Source: Clostridia bacterium (GTDB taxonomy: Bacteria > Bacillota > Clostridia > Oscillospirales > CAG-272). From it: a stretch of DNA of 7,394 bases. Under the pieces are notes generated by a model that made no database searches, had not been told where the DNA came from, and saw only the letters and a list, made by a program, of their open reading frames with translations. Position 1 is the stretch's first letter; every line of letters starts with the position of its first letter. The stretch covers positions 1 through 7,394 of the forward strand of contig JAFTUB010000003.1 of assembly GCA_017466495.1 (NCBI GenBank), in the 5' to 3' direction. A program made the translations under genes and the position numbers. Of this stretch, positions 1 to 4,877 are shown one piece after another.

Positions 1-1
1 A

Positions 2-184
2 CCGGTGGTGAACCTGGGCACCCAGTACACCCTGAAGCTCCCCGCCGGGCTGACCGACGGCCGGATCATATCCGCCGGCAGCGGCGCGGGAAGCGGCGAG
101 CTGATGATCTATGTCGCTGCCCGGAACGGGGAAGGGAAGACGGTTTATCTGTCCTACTACCAGGACTGCGGCGATCGCCTCTAG
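2..184 (+). pseudogene. 3' end of an open frame ending at an in-frame TAG; probable N-terminal part of the LRR protein
   Basis: The frame is open from base 2 and ends at TAG 182-184, giving 60 visible residues that start PVVNLGTQYTLKLPAGL and end YYQDCGDRL. The codons are strongly GC-ending (CTG, ACC, GGC, AAC), as in the neighbouring genes, so it is probably coding sequence. The downstream LRR frame continues in exactly the same phase straight after the TAG (next residues FNQVYEMDE). I infer that this is the N-terminal portion of one longer protein interrupted by a nonsense codon, because there is no proper intergenic gap. I do not recognise the domain; the alternating hydrophobic pattern suggests a beta-rich fold. 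The true start lies before the window. Alternatives are a genuine short upstream gene ending here, a sequencing error, or a read-through stop. Confidence 0.55.
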
Positions 185-193
185 TTCAATCAG

Positions 194-1159
194 GTGTACG
201 AGATGGACGAGACCCAGGCAAGAGAGCTGCTCGGCGACCGCATTGTGCCGAAAGAGCCGACCGAAGCCGAGTATCTCATCAACGGATTTGATATCCATAC
301 CATCGGTCACTATCCCGAAATTGAGGCGGCCATCCGAGTCAGCGCGGGGAGAGAAACCGGCTTTCTGACAAGGGAGGATTTTCTCCGTGTCACGAGCCTG
401 GATCTGCGCGGGAAAAATGTTCGGAATATTTTCCCTCTTCGGGCATTGGTCAACCTCACCGAGCTTGATCTCGGGGAGAACGGCATCGCCGATATTTCCT
501 CGCTCGCCGAACTGAAAAATCTCGAGGTGCTCTATCTGGACAATAACCAAAACAACATTGCCGATCTTGCCCACCTATCGGGACTCGGCCGGCTGACCTT
601 TCTGGATCTGACGTCCAGTCATCTTACGGATATTGCCCCGCTGAAGACGCTGACCAATCTCACCGAGCTCAGATTGGCGGGAAACAGCATCGACAACATT
701 TCTCCTCTCGCAGGGCTGAAAAATCTCACCGAGCTCACGCTGCACGGAAATCTGATCACGGATGTTTCGCCCCTGGCGGGGCTCAAAAATCTGAAGGAGC
801 TTTATCTGTCGTGCAATCAGATTGCCGACGTTTCTCCCCTATCGGGCCTGACCGGGCTCACCTGGCTGCAGCTGATGGATAACAGGATCACCGATATTTC
901 TCCCCTCGCCGTACTTGTCAATCTCACCGATGCCAACCTGAGCAGCAATACCATCAGCGATATTTCTCCCCTCGCAGGCTGGAAGAAAATCGAGCGTCTT
1001 TCCCTCAGCTCCAACCCCATTGCCGACATTTCGGTGCTGCGTGACCTGACCACGCTGCTGCAGGTGATGGTGGTGCATTGTCCCGTGGAGGACTTCTCGC
1101 CCCTTGATCATGTAGAGTACGTGGAGCCCTACACCCGCGGCGGCACAAGACCCGAATGA
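194..1159 (+). CDS. Internalin-like leucine-rich-repeat protein (C-terminal part or separate ORF)
   Basis: This is a 321-residue frame if counted from GTG 194. ATG 203 is the likelier independent start, because AGGTG at 192-196 lies 6 bases upstream of it and GTG 194 has no Shine-Dalgarno sequence. Residues 1-65 form a helical cap-like stretch ending in a segment of the type that precedes LRRs in bacterial proteins (AGRETGFLTREDFLRVTSLD). Residues 66-309 are 11 leucine-rich repeats. Ten are 22 residues long with the internalin/SDS22 pattern LxxLxLxxNxIxDISPLxxL, and the second full repeat has 24. The end is short (EPYTRGGTRPE), with no anchor, LPXTG or membrane segment. LRRs of this kind bind proteins; no enzymatic residues are seen. 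The frame continues unbroken from sequence upstream of the TAG at 182-184, so the natural protein was probably longer. Location is unknown because the original N-terminus is missing. A terminator follows 49 bases after the stop. Confidence 0.8.
   Translation: MYEMDETQARELLGDRIVPKEPTEAEYLINGFDIHTIGHYPEIEAAIRVSAGRETGFLTREDFLRVTSLDLRGKNVRNIFPLRALVNLTELDLGENGIADISSLAELKNLEVLYLDNNQNNIADLAHLSGLGRLTFLDLTSSHLTDIAPLKTLTNLTELRLAGNSIDNISPLAGLKNLTELTLHGNLITDVSPLAGLKNLKELYLSCNQIADVSPLSGLTGLTWLQLMDNRITDISPLAVLVNLTDANLSSNTISDISPLAGWKKIERLSLSSNPIADISVLRDLTTLLQVMVVHCPVEDFSPLDHVEYVEPYTRGGTRPE
389..1120 (+). repeat. Eleven tandem leucine-rich repeats (66-nt period)
   Basis: The coding sequence repeats about every 66 bases. 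Protein repeats start at residues 66, 88, 110, 134, 156, 178, 200, 222, 244, 266 and 288 (numbering from GTG 194). The repeat at residue 110 has 24 residues because two extra residues (QN) sit after the asparagine ladder position. Some copies are nearly identical in DNA: a stretch reading ctgaaaaatctcaccgagct joins two neighbouring repeats, and gatatttctcccctcgc occurs at two sites. This suggests that some units arose by fairly recent duplication. The last repeat (residues 288-309) is degenerate, as expected for a capping unit. Confidence 0.85.
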
Positions 1160-1207
1160 TCCGTTCAGCGGAGTGATGGCGAATGCCGAAAATCTCACAG
1201 TAAACCC

Positions 1208-1240
1208 AAAGGAGCTGTCCCAGCCGGGACAGCTCCTTTT
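1208..1240 (+). terminator. Intrinsic terminator of the LRR gene
   Basis: A perfect 11-bp GC-rich stem (GGAGCTGTCCC at 1211-1221 with GGGACAGCTCC at 1226-1236) has a 4-base AGCC loop and is followed by TTTTCTGT. Three A residues before the stem can also pair with the T-run. It starts 48 bases after the TGA of the LRR gene and matches a Rho-independent terminator for + strand transcription. Confidence 0.92.
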
Positions 1241-1274
1241 CTGTAGTTGCGCAGTGTGTTTTTTGAGCCTGTAT

Positions 1275-1296
1275 ACCGTTTTTTCATGAAAACGGT
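1275..1296. repeat. 22-bp AT-rich dyad in the convergent intergenic region
   Basis: ACCGTTTT (1275-1282) is mirrored by AAAACGGT (1289-1296) around a TTCATG centre. It lies between the two terminators of the convergent LRR and recR genes. It has no downstream T-tract, and no gene starts nearby, so an operator role is not obvious. It may be a weak hairpin, a protein-binding dyad, or a relic. Nothing else is recognisable in 1241-1388. Confidence 0.4.
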
Positions 1297-1388
1297 CAAA
1301 TAGGGGCATTTTGTTCGATACATATCAACTGAAAACGGGAATGTTTATCTAATTCGCTTTTGGGATTCCTCGGGAAAATGCCAAAAAC

Positions 1389-1422
1389 AAAGGAAGCCGC
1401 GACAATCGTCGCGGCTTCCTTT
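1389..1422 (-). terminator. Intrinsic terminator of the dnaX-ybaB-recR transcript, possibly bidirectional
   Basis: A perfect 13-bp stem (AGGAAGCCGCGAC at 1391-1403 with GTCGCGGCTTCCT at 1408-1420) has a 4-base loop. On the - strand it begins right after the recR TAA and is followed by a T-rich run (TTTGTTTTTGG). On the + strand it is followed by TTTT, so it could also stop transcription that leaks past the LRR-gene terminator. This back-to-back arrangement is typical of convergent genes. Confidence 0.92.
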
Positions 1423-1427
1423 TCGGT

Positions 1428-2027
1428 TTATTCTACGGTACGGCGGCCCTCCAGGGCGCGGTAGAGGGTGATTTCGTCGGCAAATTCCAGGTCGCCGCCC
1501 ATGGGGAGTCCGTAGGCGAGACGGGTGACTTTGATGCCGAAGGGACTCAGCAGACGGGCGATATACATGGCCGTCGCTTCTCCCTCCACGGTGGGATTGG
1601 TGGCGACGATCACCTCAGTGACGCCGTCGTTCAGCCGGTCCAGCAGCTCCTTGATCTTGAGCTGGTCGGGGCCGACACCGTTCATGGGGGAGATGACTCC
1701 GTGGAGAACGTGGTAGCGCCCGCGGTATTCCTTCACCTTCTCCAATGCCAGCACAGCGCGGGGATCCTCCACCACGCAGACGGTGGTGGGGTCGCGGCGG
1801 TCATCGTCGCAGACGGTGCAGATCTCCCGGTCGGTGAGGTTCTGACAGATGGGGCAGAGGTGGATCTTTTCCTTGGCATCGAGGATTGCCTGAGCAAAGG
1901 CCGCGGCATCCTCCTCGCTGGATTCCAGTACCGAGAAGGCAAGCCGCAGGGCGGTCTTCCGCCCGATTCCCGACAGCCGCTGGAACTGCTCGCAGAGAGT
2001 CTGCAGCGGTTGGATATAATCAGCCAT
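1428..2027 (-). CDS. recR: Recombination mediator RecR
   Basis: RecR works with RecO (and RecF) to load RecA onto single-stranded gaps during recombinational repair in the cytoplasm. The 199 residues match the usual family length of about 198. Visible landmarks are an N-terminal helix-hairpin-helix segment (RLSGIGRKTALRLA, residues 17-30), a four-cysteine zinc finger (C58, C61, C70, C73), and a Toprim domain (about residues 82-175) with VVEDP at 85-89 and NPTVEGEATA at 144-153. The C-terminal region contains RLAYGLPMGGDLEFADEITL. The ATG follows the ybaB stop after a single base (TGA T ATG) and there is no clear Shine-Dalgarno sequence, so translation is probably coupled to ybaB. The stop is TAA, and the terminator hairpin starts within a few bases. 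Synteny with ybaB and dnaX supports the call. Confidence 0.97.
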   Translation of the reverse strand: MADYIQPLQTLCEQFQRLSGIGRKTALRLAFSVLESSEEDAAAFAQAILDAKEKIHLCPICQNLTDREICTVCDDDRRDPTTVCVVEDPRAVLALEKVKEYRGRYHVLHGVISPMNGVGPDQLKIKELLDRLNDGVTEVIVATNPTVEGEATAMYIARLLSPFGIKVTRLAYGLPMGGDLEFADEITLYRALEGRRTVE

Positions 2028-2028
2028 A

Positions 2029-2376
2029 TCAGAACAGACCGGGCATATTCATGCTGCCCGTGATCTTCTGCATTTCGGCGGCACTGGTCTGATCCACGCG
2101 CTTGATGGCCTCGTTGACGGCGGCCACCAGCAGGTCGGAGAGGGTCTCGATATCGTCGGGATCCACCACCTCGGGCTTGATGTCGATGCTGAGAATCTCA
2201 CGCTTGCCGTTGATCTTCACACCGATCACACCGCCGCCGGCGGAAATTTCATATTCTCTTGCATCCAGGTCGGCCTGGAGGTTCTCCATATCCTCCTGCA
2301 TCTTCTGTGCCTGGCGGATCATTGCGTTCATGTTCTGGGGGCCGCCGCCCATTCCCTTGGGGAGTCTTGCTTTCAT
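2029..2376 (-). CDS. ybaB: YbaB/EbfC family nucleoid-associated DNA-binding protein
   Basis: This is a small dimeric DNA-binding protein of the YbaB/EbfC family, which coats DNA and is almost always encoded between dnaX and recR. The 115 residues show the family layout: a Gly/Met-rich N-terminus (KGMGGGPQNMNAMIRQAQKM), a long amphipathic helix, the conserved sheet region (EYEISAGGGVIGVKINGKRE, about residues 42-61), a PEVVDPDD stretch, and the C-terminal helix DLLVAAVNEAIKRV. The start is supported by AAGGAG (plus-strand 2384-2389), 7 bases upstream of the ATG. It lies 31 bases downstream of dnaX and one base upstream of recR, so it belongs to the same operon. Its precise function is not settled for the family; roles in nucleoid organisation and repair have been proposed. 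Confidence 0.95.
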   Translation of the reverse strand: MKARLPKGMGGGPQNMNAMIRQAQKMQEDMENLQADLDAREYEISAGGGVIGVKINGKREILSIDIKPEVVDPDDIETLSDLLVAAVNEAIKRVDQTSAAEMQKITGSMNMPGLF

Positions 2377-2407
2377 GGTTGTTCTCCTTCTCTATGTTTG
2401 TATGAAA

Positions 2408-4009
2408 TCAGTTTTCTTCGATTGCGGTGAAAATATCGTCATCGGGCAGGGTCACCTCGGGGGTAGATACCTCGAAACGCAGACCTGCGGGGGGCGCGGG
2501 AAGCTGTGCGGCCAGGGCAGCCAGCAGAAGCTCCCTGTTCACGGGACGGTCGATCATGGTCATCATAAAGGGATTGTTCACCCGCACAATGACACAGCCT
2601 GCACCGTCCTGCGCTGCCTTGGCCCGCTGCAGGAAGCTGCTCAGTGCCGGATCGCGCTGGCGAAGCTGATCGATGACCTCGGGCCAGGCGGGGAGGGCGT
2701 GGAGCTGTGCAGTCCCTACGGTATCCTTGGCAACGGCAGGTGTCGGATCAGCAGCAGAGGCAGCCGGCTTCTCCTCGGCAGGAGTTGGCTGCTCCGCGGG
2801 GGCAGGTTCGGCTGCAGCTGCGGGAGCACTTTGCTCAACGGGGATGGGATTGCCGGCCGCCATCAGGGCAAGCCTGCGTTCCAGATCGGCTACCCGGTTC
2901 AGCAGAGCCTCGGTGGAGTTGTCCAGCCGCGGGTCGCAGAGACGGATCAGCGCAAGCTCTGCGCACATCCGTTTGATGGAGCCGCTCCGCTGCATGGCGG
3001 CGAGGGCGTTCTCCAGGTGCTTGGTATGGTTAAGAATGGTCTCCCGATCAAACTGCGCGGACAGAGCGGAGAGCTGCTCGGCCTCGTTGACGGTGAGATC
3101 AAGATAGCGGGGGGCATCGGGGGTGGAGAGCATCACCAGCATATCCCGGTAGAAGGCAATGAGATCCTGCCAGAAGACGCTGATGTCCCGGGATGAGGTG
3201 ACCACTTCATCCACGATGGCGAACAACGTTGCGCAGTCACGGCGGGCAATGGCCGAAACGGTCTCGGCCAGCTGTTCTCTCGAGGAGGCACCGGTGACTT
3301 CTCTCACCACCGCTTCGGTGACGGCCCTGTCTCCGCCGGCGCAGAGCTCCAGCAGACTGAGGGCGTCCCGCATACCGCCCTGTGCGATCCGGGCGATGCG
3401 GAGGGCAGCATCCTCCTCCAGGGGGATGTGCTCGGCGGCGGCGACGGCGGCCAGCCGCTCGGTGATCACCGGCACCGTCAGCCGACGGAAGTCGAAGCGC
3501 TGACAGCGGGAGACGATGGTGGAGGGAAGCTTGTGCAGCTCGGTGGTGGCCAGGATGAAGATCACGTGGGCGGGGGGCTCTTCCAGGGTCTTGAGCAGGG
3601 CATTGAAGGCACTGCCTGAGAGCATATGCACCTCGTCCACGATGTAAACGCGGTAGCGCAGGGAAGAGGGAGAGTAGACCACCTCGTCCCGAATGTCACG
3701 GATGTTTTCCACGCCGTTGTTGGAGGCGGCGTCCATCTCCAGCACGTCGGTGGCGGAGCCGTCCAGAATGCCGCGGCAGGCTTCGCACTCGCCGCAGGGG
3801 TTGCCGTCCCGGGGAGAGAGGCAGTTGACGGCGCGGGCAAGCAGCTTGGCACAGGTAGTCTTTCCCGTACCGCGGGAGCCGCAGAAGAGATAGGCGTGGG
3901 AGAATTTATTGTTGGCGGTTTCGTACTTGAGGATGGAGGTGATGTGCTCCTGCCCGCATACCTGATCAAAGGTCATGGGGCGCCATTTGCGGTAAAGTGC
4001 GCGGTGCAT
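2408..4009 (-). CDS. dnaX: DNA polymerase III subunit gamma/tau (clamp-loader ATPase)
   Basis: This is the AAA+ ATPase of the clamp loader, which opens and loads the beta sliding clamp at the replication fork. It has 533 residues, similar to other Gram-positive DnaX proteins and shorter than E. coli tau. Landmarks are the N-terminal YRKWRPMTFDQVCGQEH, Walker A GSRGTGKT (44-51), zinc-module cysteines C63, C72, C75 and C78, Walker B VYIVDE (121-126) followed by VHMLS, sensor-1 ATTE (154-157), the SRC arginine-finger motif (167-169), and sensor-2 GGMRDALSLLE (211-221). Domain III covers roughly 240-365. A Pro/Ala/Glu-rich linker (about 388-430) leads to a compact C-terminal domain (about 438-533). 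I see no slippery A-AAA-AAG run, so a frameshifted short gamma form is not suggested. The start is supported by AAGGAGG (plus-strand 4017-4023), 7 bases before the ATG. No convincing promoter lies immediately upstream. Confidence 0.97.
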   Translation of the reverse strand: MHRALYRKWRPMTFDQVCGQEHITSILKYETANNKFSHAYLFCGSRGTGKTTCAKLLARAVNCLSPRDGNPCGECEACRGILDGSATDVLEMDAASNNGVENIRDIRDEVVYSPSSLRYRVYIVDEVHMLSGSAFNALLKTLEEPPAHVIFILATTELHKLPSTIVSRCQRFDFRRLTVPVITERLAAVAAAEHIPLEEDAALRIARIAQGGMRDALSLLELCAGGDRAVTEAVVREVTGASSREQLAETVSAIARRDCATLFAIVDEVVTSSRDISVFWQDLIAFYRDMLVMLSTPDAPRYLDLTVNEAEQLSALSAQFDRETILNHTKHLENALAAMQRSGSIKRMCAELALIRLCDPRLDNSTEALLNRVADLERRLALMAAGNPIPVEQSAPAAAAEPAPAEQPTPAEEKPAASAADPTPAVAKDTVGTAQLHALPAWPEVIDQLRQRDPALSSFLQRAKAAQDGAGCVIVRVNNPFMMTMIDRPVNRELLLAALAAQLPAPPAGLRFEVSTPEVTLPDDDIFTAIEEN

Positions 4010-4083
4010 GGAATTCCCTCCTTGTCATTTTTCTTGGATGAACGCCCGTATCGGAAACACCGCACAGCCAAGGAAGGCGGGGT

Positions 4084-4128
4084 GTCGGGGCGGAAAACTT
4101 CGGCGTTTGAGATGGTTTCCGCCCCGAC
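4084..4128 (-). other. 13-bp GC-rich hairpin in the dnaX leader
   Basis: GTCGGGGCGGAAA (4084-4096) pairs perfectly with TTTCCGCCCCGAC (4116-4128) around a 19-base loop. A second 6-bp hairpin (TCGCGC 4129-4134 with GCGCGA 4139-4144) abuts it. On the - strand they lie between the SRP RNA and dnaX. The large stem is not followed by a T-run, so it is not a standard terminator. It could be a processing or stabilising hairpin at the 5' end of a dnaX mRNA, or a leader attenuator. Function is unknown. Confidence 0.5.
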
Positions 4129-4160
4129 TCGCGCGGGCGCGCGAAACGGTCAGCGGACGC

Positions 4161-4188
4161 AAAAACCACTATGCCCATGAAAATAGTG
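4161..4188 (-). terminator. Weak candidate terminator after the SRP RNA
   Basis: On the - strand a 6-bp stem (CACTAT with ATAGTG, plus positions 4183-4188 and 4167-4172) with a 10-base loop is followed by G and TTTTT. The stem is short and AT-rich, and its first base overlaps the base of the SRP precursor stem, so the two folds compete at one position. If it works it would be leaky and allow read-through into dnaX. No better terminator is visible between the SRP RNA and dnaX. Confidence 0.35.
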
Positions 4189-4500
4189 CGGACTCGCCGC
4201 AAAATAAGACCATACACCCCTGTCTCGAACGCCTCGCCTGCGCGCGGCCCGTGGCTGCTGCTCGGAGAAGGCTTCCTCGCGGCACAACGGGTAAACTGCT
4301 TAATGCTGCTTGGTTCCCCACCTGACATGGTTCACAGCTCCCGATTGCGCGAGACCCCCTCGTCAACACAGCAGGTACACGGCGCAAGACCACCTGCGGA
4401 ACGCCCTCAAAAGGGGGATCCACCCCTGCTGTAGCGGATTTCAGGTACAGGGCTCCGCTAATTCCCCGGCTGGTATGGCCTTATTTTACGGCGAGTCCGC
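4188..4500 (-). other. SRP RNA precursor closed by a 28-bp stem (probable RNase III substrate)
   Basis: Plus positions 4188-4215 and 4473-4500 are inverted copies that pair over all 28 positions in the - strand transcript, with only two G-U wobbles. The inner 8 bp (GGCCATAC with GTATGGTC) form the end helix of the mature RNA. The outer 20 bp (starting GCGGACTCGCCG) extend into flanking precursor sequence. In Bacillus subtilis the scRNA precursor is cut by RNase III in such a stem, and the length here suits that enzyme. The predicted transcript start is about 7 bases before the stem. Confidence 0.75.
4208..4480 (-). ncRNA. ffs: Large (Alu-domain-containing) bacterial signal recognition particle RNA
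   Basis: This is the RNA core of the signal recognition particle. It binds Ffh and targets nascent membrane proteins to the membrane through FtsY. About 273 bases can be assigned, close to the 271-nt B. subtilis scRNA. Read on the - strand, the Alu-domain part contains TAGCGGAGCCCTGTACCTG and AATCCGCTACAGCAGG, then GTGTTGACG and GGGTCTCGCGCAA. The Ffh-binding helix 8 (plus 4304-4336) reads GTGAACCATGTCAGGT followed by GGGGAACCAAGCAGCATTAA. These blocks match the B. subtilis type in order. The helix-8 tip is the GGGGAACC variant in place of the CCGGAAGG found in Bacillus. The ends were set by the 8-bp closing helix; exact mature ends could differ by a few bases. Location immediately upstream of dnaX matches the B. 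subtilis order, but the tRNA-Ser and tadA found there are absent here. Confidence 0.95.
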
Positions 4501-4513
4501 CGTTTACCGATAT

Positions 4514-4542
4514 ATTATAGCAGAAATCCGTACATTTTGCAA
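4514..4542 (-). promoter_or_regulatory. Sigma-A promoter of the SRP RNA
   Basis: On the - strand a -35 box TTGCAA (plus 4537-4542) and a consensus -10 box TATAAT (plus 4514-4519) are separated by 17 bases, with an extended -10 TGC just before the -10. Transcription should start near 4507, about 7 bases before the precursor stem. This near-consensus promoter is the only good one found for the SRP RNA-dnaX-ybaB-recR block. Confidence 0.9.
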
Positions 4543-4767
4543 GGGGTATGCGTGAAATTTTTTGCCGGAGGCGTGATTTTCCGCAGATATCCCCGATGCG
4601 CACGAATCCCTTCGGCGTTTCACTTTTCACAAGATACCAAACTTTTCTTCGGTGAGACAGGGAAGAGGTTTGATCACATCCTCACGATTCAGCGATGCTC
4701 ATCTTTGGTCAAGTTTGCGCATTTTTTGCTTAAATTTTGATTGTTTTGGCGTAATTACCGCCATACC
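4543..4767. other. AT-rich divergent intergenic region with no recognised gene
   Basis: The gene-free gap between the SRP RNA and the secreted-protein gene (4481-4877) contains two divergent promoters at its edges, and this middle part holds nothing I can name. Short frames here lack ribosome binding sites and family features. The sequence is more AT-rich than the genes, with T-runs near 4555-4562 and 4722-4728. It may hold upstream regulatory sites. Confidence 0.5.
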
Positions 4768-4796
4768 TTGTGAATTGCGCGAAAATATGCTATTCT
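4768..4796 (+). promoter_or_regulatory. Sigma-A promoter of the secreted-protein gene
   Basis: A -35 box TTGTGA (4768-4773), a 17-base spacer and a -10 box TATTCT (4791-4796), with an extended TGC before the -10, are followed by an expected start near 4803. That gives a leader of about 75 bases carrying a perfect dyad (4829-4854). Confidence 0.7.
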
Positions 4797-4828
4797 ATGT
4801 TTACAGGATATACACGCACAGAAATCTT

Positions 4829-4854
4829 TCAATTGTTTCCAAAGAAACAATTGA
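4829..4854 (+). promoter_or_regulatory. Perfect 11-bp dyad in the leader (operator or leader hairpin)
   Basis: TCAATTGTTTC (4829-4839) and GAAACAATTGA (4844-4854) are perfect inverted copies around CAAA. The dyad lies about 26 bases after the predicted transcript start and ends 10 bases before the RBS. As DNA it could be a repressor site blocking elongation. Its core TTGTTTC-N4-GAAACAA shares the 18-bp 7-4-7 geometry and the TTGTT half-site with clostridial Rex operators, but differs from TTGTTAA at two positions per half. As RNA it would form a hairpin near the RBS. No T-tract follows, so it is not a terminator. Confidence 0.6.
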
Positions 4855-4864
4855 CTCGCTTTGC

Positions 4865-4871
4865 AAGGAGG
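4865..4871 (+). promoter_or_regulatory. Strong RBS that fixes the start of the secreted protein
   Basis: AAGGAGG lies 6 bases before ATG 4878 and 9 bases before the next codon, ATG 4881. Both could be used. The first gives a signal peptide one residue longer, which has no functional consequence. Confidence 0.85.
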
Positions 4872-4877
4872 ATCGCT

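Noticed and set aside
839..1309. A 156-codon - strand frame across the LRR gene and its terminator
   Set aside because: It overlaps the clearly coding LRR frame and runs through the + strand terminator hairpin; there is no RBS and no recognisable domain.
2102..3196. A 364-codon + strand frame opposite ybaB and dnaX
   Set aside because: It is a shadow of two firmly identified genes; the product is low-complexity Gly/Ser/Arg-rich.
2408..4009. Programmed -1 frameshift in dnaX producing a short gamma subunit
   Set aside because: No slippery A-AAA-AAG type heptamer with a following hairpin was seen in the gene.
4169..4434. Several 80-120 codon frames on both strands over the SRP RNA
   Set aside because: The region is accounted for by a structured RNA with conserved sequence blocks; these frames have no RBS or protein features.
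4829..4854. CcpA cre box or terminator at the leader dyad
   Set aside because: The sequence lacks the cre core with central CG, and no T-run follows the hairpin.
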